From assembly GCF_001591645.1 (NCBI RefSeq), contig NZ_BCVH01000011.1:1-64000 (forward strand): 64,000 nt of DNA, written 5' to 3'. Position numbers and translations under genes: made by a program. This DNA is from Robertmurraya korlensis NBRC 107688. Lineage in GTDB: Bacteria; Bacillota; Bacilli; Bacillales; Cytobacillaceae. Of this stretch, positions 1 to 8,084 are shown piece by piece. The notes under the pieces were generated by a model. That model had not been told where the DNA came from and did no database searches. It saw only the letters and a list, made by a program, of their open reading frames with translations. Every line of letters begins with the position of its first letter. Within the stretch, counting starts at the first letter, position 1.

Positions 1-2
1 CG

Positions 3-68
3 AAGAAAGCAGTAAACAGTGTAAAATCAGGAATTTCAAATCTGTTCCGCAAACCGAAATGGAGATAA
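3..68 (+). CDS. C-terminal end of an unidentified protein (partial)
   Basis: The window opens inside an open frame that stops with TAA at 66-68 and ends in a basic tail (NLFRKPKWR). Only 21 residues are visible. The position just ahead of Flp/Tad pilus genes suggests a tad-locus protein, but the tail alone identifies nothing. A second frame is also open over this stretch (stop at about 79), so even the frame is an inference from the more protein-like composition. Confidence 0.35.
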   Translation, partial: KKAVNSVKSGISNLFRKPKWR

Positions 69-134
69 TGACAAAATAAACGGTTATGGGGAGACTAGCT
101 ATATTCCTCCCCATAGCAAAAGGTGAATGAGAAA

Positions 135-695
135 ATGTTAAAAATAAGCATAGGGTTAATGACAGTACTCCTCCTAGTAGGATGCAGTGAGAAACAGAGT
201 CAACCTCAAGTAGAAACCAATCATGAAGTAAAGGAAGATGTAGCTCAACAAATTGGAACTGAAACAGAAGCAGTAAATGAAAATATAAAAGCAAATTTAG
301 TAATTTTAGAGAATCAACCGCATTTTACAACTCCAGAAGCACAAAATCTACTAGCTAGTTTTATAGAAAAATATCCAACTATTGAAAAAGGAAAGGTCGA
401 TGTCATCCCAGTAGTAGCTAAAAATGAGGGTGAAACTGTGGCTGCTCTAATCTTAATTAGAAATGGATTAGATAAGTCCATTACAGCAGAAGATCTAAAT
501 GGAGCAGTTCTTAGTTTATTCAGTGTATACGGAGAAAAAACGGTGGAGAATACCTTGGATCTCATCCCAGAGCATGTAGGGGAGTTAAAAACTGGGGAGG
601 TACGTGCTTTAAGATATGATTTTCCCAAGGATGGAATTATTGAAGATTATGATTATACCAAGGGTGTTACCGCTGAGTTAAGTGGAATGAATTAG
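135..695 (+). CDS. Lipoprotein of the Flp/Tad pilus locus
   Basis: A secreted protein of about 186 residues with a short hydrophobic signal ending in the lipobox LLVGC, so it should be lipid-anchored on the outer face of the membrane. A GTG at 123 is in frame, but ATG at 135 has AAAGGTG about ten bases upstream and gives a standard lipoprotein signal, so ATG is preferred. The first 50 residues of the mature part are polar and acidic, followed by a compact mixed alpha/beta domain. I do not recognise the family. It lies directly ahead of two Flp pilins, so a role in pilus assembly or anchoring is an inference from context only. Confidence 0.8.
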   Translation: MLKISIGLMTVLLLVGCSEKQSQPQVETNHEVKEDVAQQIGTETEAVNENIKANLVILENQPHFTTPEAQNLLASFIEKYPTIEKGKVDVIPVVAKNEGETVAALILIRNGLDKSITAEDLNGAVLSLFSVYGEKTVENTLDLIPEHVGELKTGEVRALRYDFPKDGIIEDYDYTKGVTAELSGMN

Positions 696-726
696 CTTGT
701 AATTAATAATGGGGAGGAATAGTGGA

Positions 727-897
727 ATGATTAAGTTTACTGGGTTTTTTAAAAAATTTTTAAAGGATGAAAGTGGACAATCTTTAGGTGAATATGCATT
801 AATTTTAGGGATAATTGCTGTAGCAGCAGTAACTGTTCTAGTAGCACTAAAGGATAAACTAATTACAACTTTTACAAAAATTAAGGATGCTCTTTAA
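727..897 (+). CDS. flp: Flp-family type IVb pilin, copy 1
   Basis: A 56-residue pilin precursor. After a short basic leader comes the processing region DESG-QSLGEY, with Glu at +5 and Tyr at +6 after the predicted cleavage Gly, which is the Flp signature. A single hydrophobic helix (ALILGIIAVAAVTVLVAL) and a short charged tail follow. The frame is open from 709, but GGGGAGG at 711-717 points to ATG 727. The mature core is identical for 34 residues to the second pilin 80 bp downstream. The prepilin peptidase needed for processing is two genes on. Confidence 0.9.
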   Translation: MIKFTGFFKKFLKDESGQSLGEYALILGIIAVAAVTVLVALKDKLITTFTKIKDAL

Positions 898-980
898 ATC
901 TTTTAATAATAAGACTATTTAATGTTACTTATGCAGGTAAGTATTATTTGTTTCATAACTTTATTAAGGAAGTGTAGTTA

Positions 981-1139
981 ATGAAGAATATTAAGAACTT
1001 TTTAAAGGACGAAAGTGGACAATCATTAGGTGAATATGCATTAATACTAGGAATAATTGCAGTAGCAGCTGTTACTGTCCTAGTCGCTTTAAAAGATAAG
1101 ATAGTGGAGACATTCACTGAAATCAAAGACGCGTTATAA
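981..1139 (+). CDS. flp: Flp-family type IVb pilin, copy 2
   Basis: A 52-residue paralogue of the preceding pilin, starting MKNIKNF and carrying the same DESG-QSLGEY processing motif and hydrophobic helix. The two proteins are identical from FLKDESG to VALKDK and differ only in the leader and near the C-terminus (KIVETFTEIKDAL against KLITTFTKIKDAL). Their DNA differs at many third codon positions, so the duplication is old and the protein is conserved by selection. AAGGAAG lies upstream. The stop at 1137-1139 is followed three bases later by the prepilin peptidase start. Confidence 0.88.
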   Translation: MKNIKNFLKDESGQSLGEYALILGIIAVAAVTVLVALKDKIVETFTEIKDAL

Positions 1140-1142
1140 AAA

Positions 1143-1694
1143 ATGATCAATAGTAATATAACAACTATTATGTTCTATGAGTTGGAGTTAAAGGTTATCA
1201 TTTGCATTGGTATAGTAATAGCAGGAGCAATCATTGACATTAACACCAGAAAAATCCCTAATAATCTGACTTTTAGTTTAGTTCTGACTGGGTTGATATA
1301 TAACGTTATTTATAGCGGATGGTTGGGACTTTACGAAGGTTTTCTATCACTAATAGTTACCTTAGGAATATTATTAGTTCCCTATGGCCTTGGAATGTTA
1401 GGTGCTGGTGATGTGAAGTTGATGGTTGGTATTGGAGTATTAATGGGTTACAAATTTTCACTACTGAATATATTTATAGTAATTATAGTTGGAGGGGCAT
1501 ATTCTGCTTTTGTACTTGTTAGACAAAGAAATATAGAATATCTGATAAGTATAATAAAAGGCCTCCATATATTATTATTTACTAGAGCAATAAAAGGGTT
1601 TATGGAACATATTGAGGTAACGTCTACAACAAAATTACCTTATGGTGTACCCATAATGCTAGGGACGGTGTTAACAATTTGGTACATGTACTAA
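1143..1694 (+). CDS. Prepilin peptidase, A24 family (TadV/CpaA type)
   Basis: A polytopic membrane aspartyl protease of about 183 residues that removes the leader of Flp pilins and of TadE/TadG pseudopilins. The two catalytic aspartates are visible in ID-INTRKIPN (about residue 35) and in GAGDVKL (about residue 90, the GxGDxK motif). Hydrophobic segments surround both. It lacks the N-terminal methylase domain of long PilD enzymes, as expected for the Tad type. ATG 1143 lies three bases after the pilin stop; ATG 1170 is an alternative start. It overlaps the next gene by 16 bp, showing one operon. Confidence 0.9.
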   Translation: MINSNITTIMFYELELKVIICIGIVIAGAIIDINTRKIPNNLTFSLVLTGLIYNVIYSGWLGLYEGFLSLIVTLGILLVPYGLGMLGAGDVKLMVGIGVLMGYKFSLLNIFIVIIVGGAYSAFVLVRQRNIEYLISIIKGLHILLFTRAIKGFMEHIEVTSTTKLPYGVPIMLGTVLTIWYMY

Positions 1695-2095
1695 GGAATT
1701 TAAAGAACCAGAAAGGTCAGTCTGTTACTGAATTTGCTGTTATACTTCCTGTTTTCATTCTACTAGTTACAGGTGTGTTAGTAATAGGTTCCGTTATATA
1801 TGCGAAGACAATCGTAGTGCTTGCGTCCTCCCAAGGGGCGAGAGTAGGAGGAGCCATATACAATGATGATACATTAACGATTGAAGAAAAAAATAACAAG
1901 GTAAAGAATACAGCTCTAACAATAGTAAGCAATGCCCTGGTTGGTGAAGATAGAGAAGTAAATATTACTCACTCCGGTAATGAGATCGAGGTTGAGGTCA
2001 TATATGAGTATCATATACCTGTAGGATTAATTAGTACAATTTTTGGAAAGGGGACTATGGAAATTAAACATAGCTCATCTTATTTAATACTTTAA
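1679..2095 (+). CDS. tadE: TadE-like pseudopilin
   Basis: A 138-residue protein with a basic N-terminus, the motif KGQSVTEFAVILPVF typical of TadE, one hydrophobic helix, and an extracytoplasmic domain. The Glu of TEFAV sits at the +5-like position used by the prepilin peptidase. The only start I can find is TTG 1679, inside the end of the peptidase gene, with a weak GGGACGG upstream; the true start is therefore uncertain. TadE-type minor pilins help assemble or initiate Flp pili. Confidence 0.85.
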   Translation: MVHVLRNLKNQKGQSVTEFAVILPVFILLVTGVLVIGSVIYAKTIVVLASSQGARVGGAIYNDDTLTIEEKNNKVKNTALTIVSNALVGEDREVNITHSGNEIEVEVIYEYHIPVGLISTIFGKGTMEIKHSSSYLIL

Positions 2096-2121
2096 TATTC
2101 AATCCAAAAGGAGCAGGTTAT

Positions 2122-2538
2122 ATGAGTGTAAGACAAAAGTTAATCAATGAGAGAGGCAGTATACTCAGTTTTTGGGTATTAATGCTCCCTGTATTGTTAG
2201 TTTTTGGTGGACTGGTTATAGACACAGGAATCATCAGTTTAAAAAAGTCTAATTTATCAGGTGCTGTTGATGCTGCCGCCTGGGCTGCTCTTGATTCATA
2301 TGATAGGCAAGTATGGACAGATTCAAATAAGGTGGTTCTGGACAATTATCACGCTCAGCAATTGGCAAATCAATACTTATATAAAAATATGCCTGGTGCA
2401 ACAGTGAGTTCAGTTAAGATAATCAATGAAAATCAAGTTGAGGTAGTTGCCACCATCCAAGTTCCCCTATACTTTTTAAAATTATTTGGTTTTAACGAGG
2501 TTACTCTAACAGATTCTTCAAAGGTACAAATTAGTTAA
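2122..2538 (+). CDS. TadG-like pilus assembly protein
   Basis: A 138-residue membrane-anchored protein with an N-terminal ERGSILSFWVLMLPVLLVFGGL segment resembling the TadG/TadE N-terminal region (RG-S hydrophobic start, then a DTG). The extracytoplasmic part is short; full TadG proteins often carry a von Willebrand domain of several hundred residues that is absent here. AAAAGGAGCAGG precedes ATG 2122. It is the last gene of the pilus operon and ends ahead of a bidirectional terminator. Confidence 0.78.
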   Translation: MSVRQKLINERGSILSFWVLMLPVLLVFGGLVIDTGIISLKKSNLSGAVDAAAWAALDSYDRQVWTDSNKVVLDNYHAQQLANQYLYKNMPGATVSSVKIINENQVEVVATIQVPLYFLKLFGFNEVTLTDSSKVQIS

Positions 2539-2620
2539 TCTTAGAAAGGTGGATTATTGTAATTTATCTAAGAATATATGAAAAGAATTTCAAAAACTTT
2601 TTAATAGGAAGTAAGACTTG

Positions 2621-2655
2621 AAAAATCAGCTAAGGATTAAACTTAGCTGATTTTT
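2621..2655. terminator. Bidirectional terminator closing the pilus operon
   Basis: Perfect 14-bp stem, AAAAATCAGCTAAG against CTTAGCTGATTTTT, with a 7-nt loop. It has T-runs on both strands and overlaps the stop codon of the convergent membrane-protein gene, so it can stop transcription from both sides. Confidence 0.85.
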
Positions 2656-3386
2656 GTCTTATAAAAAGTTTTATTAAACTCACTAAAATTAAACGCTTCT
2701 TTCTCTGCTCTAACTGATAGGTAAAATAAAAATAAGGCAGTTGCTTCAAACGGTAAGGTAAGCACTCCGCTTAAGGTGTAAGCTACTAAATCGTTTGCCA
2801 TCCCATTCAATAGTTGTAACTTTTGGAAAATCATCTCTAATACATATCTAGTAGCTGTATAGACTAATAATAATATTAAAAGTTGGAAGAAGTGACCTTT
2901 TAATAAATATCGACTTCTGTTAAAGGAAGCTAAAGATTTTTGCTTTTCACTAGTTATAACAATTGGATATAAGTAAAACCAGATGAGGAAAAGTACCCCG
3001 GGTATAAGCAAAAGTAAAGATCCAAACAAAATCGACAAATAATATACTATAGAAGCTAGTAGAATAGCAGGAAGGGTCTTTAAAAGAACGCTAAAAGAAC
3101 TTATTTGAACCTTGAAAAATGAATCTGAATTTTTTGAAAAGATTAGTACAGTAAAAGCATAATACAAAGACAAAAAAAGGTTATCAAAAAAGAAAAGAAA
3201 AGCCTGTTCTCCTCTAAATGTGTTTAATGAACTAACAATTATATTTTCAAGAAAAAACAAGAGGGGTAAAAATAAAACTAGGTAGAATACAAGCGATAGA
3301 TAAGCAGATTTTCCTCTTTGAAAAGATAGTTTAAATATTTGAAAGGTTGATTTATGTTCAATATCTGAAAAGGTAATATGTTGCAT
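2643..3386 (-). CDS. Polytopic membrane protein of unknown function
   Basis: A 247-residue protein with about six predicted membrane spans. The central segment with LLLIPGVLFLIWFYLYPIV followed by a conserved-looking SFNRSRYLLKGHFFQLL stretch resembles the membrane domains grouped as GDPD-associated/YciC-type proteins, which often act as small integral membrane proteins without known catalysis. No catalytic motif is visible. It is convergent with the pilus operon and separate from it; the DUF192 gene lies 55 bp upstream on the same strand and could be co-transcribed. Confidence 0.7.
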   Translation of the reverse strand: MQHITFSDIEHKSTFQIFKLSFQRGKSAYLSLVFYLVLFLPLLFFLENIIVSSLNTFRGEQAFLFFFDNLFLSLYYAFTVLIFSKNSDSFFKVQISSFSVLLKTLPAILLASIVYYLSILFGSLLLLIPGVLFLIWFYLYPIVITSEKQKSLASFNRSRYLLKGHFFQLLILLLVYTATRYVLEMIFQKLQLLNGMANDLVAYTLSGVLTLPFEATALFLFYLSVRAEKEAFNFSEFNKTFYKTKIS

Positions 3387-3441
3387 TTATATTTATCCTC
3401 TTTCCTTTATCGTAGAAGTTCTTATTAGTATGGTAGGTTTA

Positions 3442-3795
3442 TCAAGTATAAGACTCTATTTTATAAACTATTTTATCACCAATGTCTATTTGGTCTTTTA
3501 GATGAATATGTGATGGTAGTTCAATAACAGTCCGGGCATTTAGTAAAATAGGACTTAACTTCCAAGGTTTTAAATGATATACGATGTATATTACATAATT
3601 ATTTTTATCTAGGAAAATACAATCGATAGGAAACTTCATAAAATATGTATGAATACTGGTACAGGGTTGAAGTATCAGAGCTTCCCCATCTGATAATGAA
3701 TCTCTTCCTATGAGACCCATGAACCGAGAAATAAAAGTGTTAGCAATAGTGTATTTTGTCGAAATAACTAACTGTTTTGTTAAATTTATAATCAT
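3442..3795 (-). CDS. DUF192 family protein
   Basis: A 117-residue DUF192 protein. The diagnostic features are the N-terminal FISRFMGLIGRDSL stretch, the CTSIHTYFMKFPIDCIFLD core and the VIELP motif near the end. The family is widespread, often secreted in Gram-negatives, and has no established biochemical role; this copy lacks a signal peptide. GAAAG lies a few bases before ATG 3795. DUF192 genes are often found near Tad loci, which fits its position, but no functional link is shown here. Confidence 0.85.
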   Translation of the reverse strand: MIINLTKQLVISTKYTIANTFISRFMGLIGRDSLSDGEALILQPCTSIHTYFMKFPIDCIFLDKNNYVIYIVYHLKPWKLSPILLNARTVIELPSHIHLKDQIDIGDKIVYKIESYT

Positions 3796-4057
3796 TTTTA
3801 TTCAACTTTCTATTATAGCCTATTTAAAGGATTATACCATAATATGGGTTGGATTAACAATCTCGGTTGGATGCAGGATATGGATAATTAGTCTAGTATT
3901 TACACTTTCATTATTATTGAAAATGTAGTATCTATAAAAAAAACTTATTATAACCTTAAATTTATATTTACAAAAAACAGGAAAAACCATAATATTTAGA
4001 CTTGATAATAGAAACTAAATAATTCCAATATCGTCTAATATTATGAGGTGTCGAAAT

Positions 4058-4354
4058 ATGAGATTTATTGTCTTATTGATACTGTTGTTAAGCCTAACTG
4101 CTTGTTCAAATCCAGAAGATACTTATTTTGAGGGGTACGTTACTGACCGGGATAAAAAAAGTGTTGATGTTGAACTAGTAGGGGCGACAAGTCACAATTC
4201 TAAAAACATTACAGTAAAAGTGGAGAATAGCGAAATGCTATCCCAAGTAGATGAGGGAGAAAATATATTGGTAAAGTGTAATGGAATAAATTGGTGGTCG
4301 AATCCTCCGGAAGCAGAAGCTATAACTTTGGAAACTATTAGCTTTGATGAGTAA
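4058..4354 (+). CDS. Small lipoprotein of unknown function
   Basis: A 98-residue precursor with signal peptide MRFIVLLILLLSL and lipobox LTAC, followed by a roughly 75-residue domain that looks like a small beta-barrel (alternating V/I pattern, GYVTDRDKKSVDVELVG). An in-frame ATG at 4043 exists, but GAGGTG at 4045-4050 positions ribosomes on ATG 4058, which also gives a normal lipoprotein signal. No family recognised beyond resemblance to small OB-like DUF3221-type lipoproteins, which is a guess. Confidence 0.75.
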   Translation: MRFIVLLILLLSLTACSNPEDTYFEGYVTDRDKKSVDVELVGATSHNSKNITVKVENSEMLSQVDEGENILVKCNGINWWSNPPEAEAITLETISFDE

Positions 4355-4401
4355 GTTTGAAGTTGTTAAGGCCTGCACAATTTAAGTATTTTAAAGATAA
4401 A

Positions 4402-4434
4402 TAAAAAGGAGGAGGCTCAATGAGGTCTCCTCTT
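4402..4434 (-). terminator. Terminator of the decayed YvbH-like gene
   Basis: GGAGGAG pairs with CTCCTC across a 12-nt loop. Read on the minus strand it ends in a run of T, directly downstream of the pseudogene stop codon at 4443-4445. Confidence 0.6.
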
Positions 4435-4442
4435 TCTCATTA

Positions 4443-5013
4443 TTAGTTGTTGATATACTTCTCAAACACATCTCCAAAGTCTTTCTCATGGTATTGTTCA
4501 CGAATAACGTTAACCAGTTAAAGCCAAACTCAGTTAATTCCTTATACTGTTCAGAAAGCTTTAGTTCCTCAGTACGAGAATTTTGAAGGATTTCAACAGC
4601 CTTCTCCAGACTTTCGTTCGCTAGGCTTGTAACAACTGAGTTCTCACAAGTATTCCTAGATACGTAGTAAGGCCTTATACAAATCCTTAAGCTTCTCAAT
4701 TTGATCCTTTTGAACATCTATATCAAATTGGGCATCACCTAATCGAAACTTAATCTCAACATCCATGTCAAGCTTTCCGGCCGTTTCCAACGTCACATTT
4801 GAAATCTTGTGTATATGGATAACGATATAGTGTGCGTTTTGAGGACGCAGCGCTTTGTCCATCCACATGAATCAATGCCAAATTCGTAAAACAATAATCA
4901 TCTGCCTTTGTTTTGATCAAGAAGTAAATTCTTTCATTGTCCTCATGCATAATGTAATCGTCAGCATCTGTTTTGTCGTAATACTTTTGGTTCAGTAATT
5001 TTTCCGATACTTT
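4443..5013 (-). pseudogene. Frameshifted YvbH-like PH-domain protein
   Basis: Three overlapping minus-strand frames together read as one protein of the bacterial PH-domain/YvbH type: DYIMHEDNERIYFLIKTK and FTNLALIHVDGQSA, then ISNVTLETAGKLDMDVEIKF, then IEKLKDLYKALLRI, and finally SLEKAVEILQNSRTEE and ending in a YINN-like tail. The pieces lie in different frames with at least two frameshifts (near 4800 and near 4660). The N-terminal part before about residue 25 is missing and is replaced by insertion-element sequence. The gene can make no full product. Assignment rests on remembered family motifs, so the exact family is moderately sure. Confidence 0.75.
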
Positions 5014-5133
5014 TTATCGATTCATTCCCTTGCTTATACCTAAAACACTATTAATCTTATCTTCTGATGTAAATTTAGCCATAAAAAACACCCGTAAAGT
5101 TAGTAGATTGTCTAACTTTTACGGGGCAGTTCA
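5014..5133 (-). mobile_element. Remnant end of an IS3-type insertion sequence
   Basis: Read on the minus strand, the segment begins TGAACTGCCCCGTAAAAG, contains an inverted pair (CCCGTAAAGTTAG at 5091-5103 against CTAACTTTTACGGGG at 5112-5126), and then ATG at 5082 opening MAKFTSEDK, which stops after 22 codons. Both the terminal sequence and this peptide start resemble the left end and OrfA start of IS3-family (IS150-like) elements. Nothing else of the element remains. The remnant abuts the truncated YvbH-like gene, so an insertion followed by deletion probably removed that gene's start. Confidence 0.6.
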
Positions 5134-5157
5134 AAATGGGTCTGGTTAGAAAAACTA

Positions 5158-5352
5158 TTAAAATTTTTTCTTACCTGCTAAAAACATTAGTCCATGATAG
5201 ATTAGAACAAAAGCAAATAATAGAACAGTTAGAACGCCAATAACGGTTACTAATGGGCTAAGAGGAGCCAAGAAACCGGTTACAGGGACGCGTAACAGAG
5301 AAAAACCCGCAAGGATACAAGCTAAGAATAATAACGGATAACTATTCAACAT
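5158..5352 (-). CDS. Small two-helix membrane protein
   Basis: A 64-residue protein with two predicted transmembrane helices (PLLFLACILAGFSLL and TVIGVLTVLLFAFVLIYHGL) and a basic KKKF tail. The frame is open further upstream, but AAAGGAGGGATT lies just before ATG 5352, which is the likely start. No family recognised. It stands alone between the IS3-like remnant and a non-coding stretch. Confidence 0.65.
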   Translation of the reverse strand: MLNSYPLLFLACILAGFSLLRVPVTGFLAPLSPLVTVIGVLTVLLFAFVLIYHGLMFLAGKKKF

Positions 5353-5553
5353 AATCCCTCCTTTCAATAGTATGTATATTCATGTAGTGGGACATATGTT
5401 AAAAAGTATCACAAAATTTTGCTGAAAAAGAGGAATAAAGAAAAGCATTAATGCATAGCTGAAGTGGGCATAGATATTTTGCACTTATAATAACTAGCGG
5501 GCGATTTATAATAGAACGATTTTTTCTAATTAGAAGGCTACATACGAAAACAA

Positions 5554-5667
5554 TCAGTTTGTAGTATTACTTGAAGACATTGCTTGTGACCGAAAGCTAA
5601 TGGCTTTTAAAATAAAGATTTTGTCTTGGGCAGTGAGCATCTTCCAGCTTTTGACCTTAATCTTCAT
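5554..5667 (-). CDS. Possible 37-residue protein
   Basis: A short frame starting MKIKVKSWKMLTAQDK and ending in SSSNTTN. It is supported by a very good ribosome binding site (AAAGGAGTGG, at 5672-5681 on the complement) eight bases or so before ATG 5667. The sequence is basic at the N-terminus and has no membrane helix. I know no homologue; it could also be the start of a decayed gene. Confidence 0.4.
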   Translation of the reverse strand: MKIKVKSWKMLTAQDKIFILKAISFRSQAMSSSNTTN

Positions 5668-5723
5668 AAGACCACTCCTTTGTATTTGTCACTTTAACCT
5701 AGGTTTCAAGTACTGTTTATTTA

Positions 5724-5873
5724 CCACCCACCAAATATAAATAAACAACCAAAACTTCTACAAAGCCCGACAAAATTGTTAATAAAGGTGGGTGGATGAT
5801 CAAATCACGTTAGAAAGTGTCCACTCCACATGGACAAAACCGGAGTGTTTGTCCACGAACGGTGTCTGTCACC
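5724..5873. repeat. Palindromic non-coding stretch upstream of xpaC
   Basis: Within the gene-poor 5370-6060 region are a 9-bp inverted pair (CCACCCACC at 5724 and GGTGGGTGG at 5787), a short palindrome TGTCCACTCCACATGGACA at 5819-5837, and GGTGTCTGTCACC at 5861-5873. The last resembles the palindromic extragenic elements common in Bacillus but differs from the GGGACAGG family on the right side of this window. No gene is seen in 5874-6062 apart from the xpaC ribosome binding site. Confidence 0.4.
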
Positions 5874-6062
5874 CAACTTCTCGGTCTTGAGACCTAGATG
5901 CAAATACAGAGGAAGTCCATTTTGAATATAGGAGATTTCGGTTATATTGGTTATAGAGGAAATTAGGTGTCGAAGTCTAGATACACTTAAACATGAAACC
6001 TTTTTAAGAAATCGTTCGTATTACTTAACATAGAAATCCCGAGAGGTCAGGAGTCGATTATA

Positions 6063-6719
6063 GTGAACTTCTTAATTGCATTGATAATATTTTTCTTCAT
6101 CTCCATTCCAGCGGCCATTACTACGTGGCTCGTTAGCTTTTTCGGCCTAAACTTTGGCTTTTTATCAGCATCAGGAATCTCACTTGCTGCAGGTATCGTA
6201 GCCTTTTTAATCACTAATGGAATCGTAAAGGCAAAAACATTCAAAAGGTACAACATCTCACGTAAAGAGTATGTATACATTAAAAAGAACCTAAAGGAAG
6301 CAAAGCCTAAACTCCAACGGTTAAGAAAAGCATTCTTCCAAGTAAGGGATGTGGCAGCTTTTAAGCAACAGCTTGATACGCTTCGAGTAGCAAATAAGAT
6401 TTATTCGATTACAAAAAAAGAACCAAAGCGCTTCTACCAAGCGGAACCGTTCTATTATTCACACTTAGATTCAATGGTTGAGCTTGCAGAAAAATACGCT
6501 TTTCTGTCCAACCAGCCAAAAAAGAACTCTGAATTACTCATTTCTCTTCAAGATACAAAAAGCACTCTTCGAGACCTTTCACATGTAATTGAAGAGGATT
6601 TAAACCAAGTCCTATCGAATGATATAGATAAACTGAACTTCGAGTTAGATGTAGTAAAAAAGATTACCCTCAAACCGAAGGATCTAGACCCGAATGAAGA
6701 AAGTAGGAGAATTAAATGA
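6063..6719 (+). CDS. xpaC: XpaC-family membrane protein
   Basis: A 218-residue protein of the family first named for 5-bromo-4-chloroindolyl phosphate hydrolysis in Bacillus; its true role is not established. Two N-terminal hydrophobic helices (residues 3-25 and 31-55) are followed by a long charged alpha-helical region with the family-typical [19 protein letters not shown] and YPL-like central parts. GTG 6063 is preceded by AGGAGT. The last codons overlap the telA start (ATGA at 6716-6719), the usual xpaC-telA arrangement, so the two products probably act together at the membrane. Confidence 0.85.
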   Translation: MNFLIALIIFFFISIPAAITTWLVSFFGLNFGFLSASGISLAAGIVAFLITNGIVKAKTFKRYNISRKEYVYIKKNLKEAKPKLQRLRKAFFQVRDVAAFKQQLDTLRVANKIYSITKKEPKRFYQAEPFYYSHLDSMVELAEKYAFLSNQPKKNSELLISLQDTKSTLRDLSHVIEEDLNQVLSNDIDKLNFELDVVKKITLKPKDLDPNEESRRIK

Positions 6720-7915
6720 CAGATCGTAACACAGAGCCGCAATTGCAAAGAGCAGCATCTAGCAGCAATATGTTAGACGATTTGCTCGGAAACCCATTTG
6801 CTGATCCAATATCAGCACAGGACCAACCTATTCTAGCTACCCAACAAACAGATAAGCCGTTAAAACTTATTGATGTCATCCCACCGGAGAATAGGGAAAA
6901 GGCATTTCAGTTAGCCCAACAAATTGATCCGAAAAATCATCAAGCCATCATCACGTACGGAACACAAGCGCAATCAAAGTTGATGACTTTTTCGAATTCG
7001 ATGATTGAGCATGTGAAAAAGGAAGACATTGGGGAAGTGGGCGAAATTCTCTCTGACCTCATGAAAAAGTTCAATGAGGTAAATCCTGACGAACTCAAAC
7101 AGGAAAAACGCTCGATGTTTTCAAAGATGTTTGGAAAGATAACTAATTCTCTTCAAGAAGTTCTATCTAAGTATCAAAAAACTGGTGCTCAAATTGACCG
7201 TATCAGTGTGAAGCTAGAGCGCTCAAAAAATACACTCATGAGTGATGTCGTGTTTCTTGAAAAACTCTACGAACACAATAAAGAATACTTCCATGCGCTA
7301 AATGTATATATTGCAGCAGGGGAATTAAAGCTCGATGAACTGAACCAATCTACCATTCCAAAGCTAAAACAAAAGGCCGAACAGACTCAAGATCAAATGG
7401 CATTCCAAGAAGTCAATGACATGATGCAATTTGCTGACCGCCTAGACAAGCGTATCTATGATTTAAAGCTAAGTCGTGAAATAACGGTACAAAGTGCACC
7501 ACAAATTCGCTTGATTCAAAACACAAACCAAGCATTGATTGAAAAAATCCAGTCTTCTATTATGACTGCTATCCCATTATGGAAAAACCAAGTGGCCATT
7601 GCACTCACTCTTATCCGGCAACGAAATGCGGTAGAAGCTCAAAAGCAAGTTTCAAAAACAACAAACGAGCTATTACTCAAAAATGCTGAGATGTTAAAAA
7701 CAAACACCATTGAAACAGCAAAAGAAAATGAACGTGGCCTAGTTGATATTGAGACGCTTAAGAAAACTCAAGAAAACCTTATCCAAACACTTGAGGAAAC
7801 CATCCGTATCCAGCAAGAAGGTCGAGTCAAACGCCGTCAAGCCGAGCATGAACTAGCGCAAATGGAAGATGAACTGAAACAAAAGCTTCTTGATTGGGGC
7901 ACAAACCCCCGCTAA
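6716..7915 (+). CDS. telA: TelA-family toxic anion resistance protein
   Basis: A 399-residue soluble, strongly alpha-helical protein matching the TelA/KlaA family (YaaN-like), named for tellurite resistance but broadly linked to envelope stress. Residues 50-390 carry the continuous helical domain, with the recognisable [30 protein letters not shown] and [20 protein letters not shown] stretches. The first 50 residues are polar and low in structure. It is translationally coupled to xpaC through an ATGA overlap and followed by a clear terminator, so this is a two-gene operon. Any role in tellurite resistance is only the family name. Confidence 0.92.
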   Translation: MTDRNTEPQLQRAASSSNMLDDLLGNPFADPISAQDQPILATQQTDKPLKLIDVIPPENREKAFQLAQQIDPKNHQAIITYGTQAQSKLMTFSNSMIEHVKKEDIGEVGEILSDLMKKFNEVNPDELKQEKRSMFSKMFGKITNSLQEVLSKYQKTGAQIDRISVKLERSKNTLMSDVVFLEKLYEHNKEYFHALNVYIAAGELKLDELNQSTIPKLKQKAEQTQDQMAFQEVNDMMQFADRLDKRIYDLKLSREITVQSAPQIRLIQNTNQALIEKIQSSIMTAIPLWKNQVAIALTLIRQRNAVEAQKQVSKTTNELLLKNAEMLKTNTIETAKENERGLVDIETLKKTQENLIQTLEETIRIQQEGRVKRRQAEHELAQMEDELKQKLLDWGTNPR

Positions 7916-7942
7916 TAATGCGGTTAACAGAATAAAGCATAA

Positions 7943-7968
7943 AAAAGAGTCCTTTTTAGGGCTCTTTT
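7943..7968 (+). terminator. Terminator of the xpaC-telA operon
   Basis: AAAAGAGTCC pairs with GGGCTCTTTT (one G-T pair) across a TTTTTA loop, followed by a T-rich stretch, 25 bp after the telA stop codon. Confidence 0.8.
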
Positions 7969-8084
7969 AGTTTGACACTAGAGGTACAACGAAGTAATAA
8001 GGCAATAAATAAATCCGCAATCGTCTAGTTTCACTCCTTAAGGAAATAGGGAATAGAAAAAATAAAACCTAAGGGGGAGATGAA

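Noticed and set aside
3710-3928. Plus-strand frame of 72 codons overlapping the DUF192 gene
   Set aside because: It lies antisense to a clear DUF192 gene over its first 80 bases and then runs through AT-rich DNA without a ribosome binding site.
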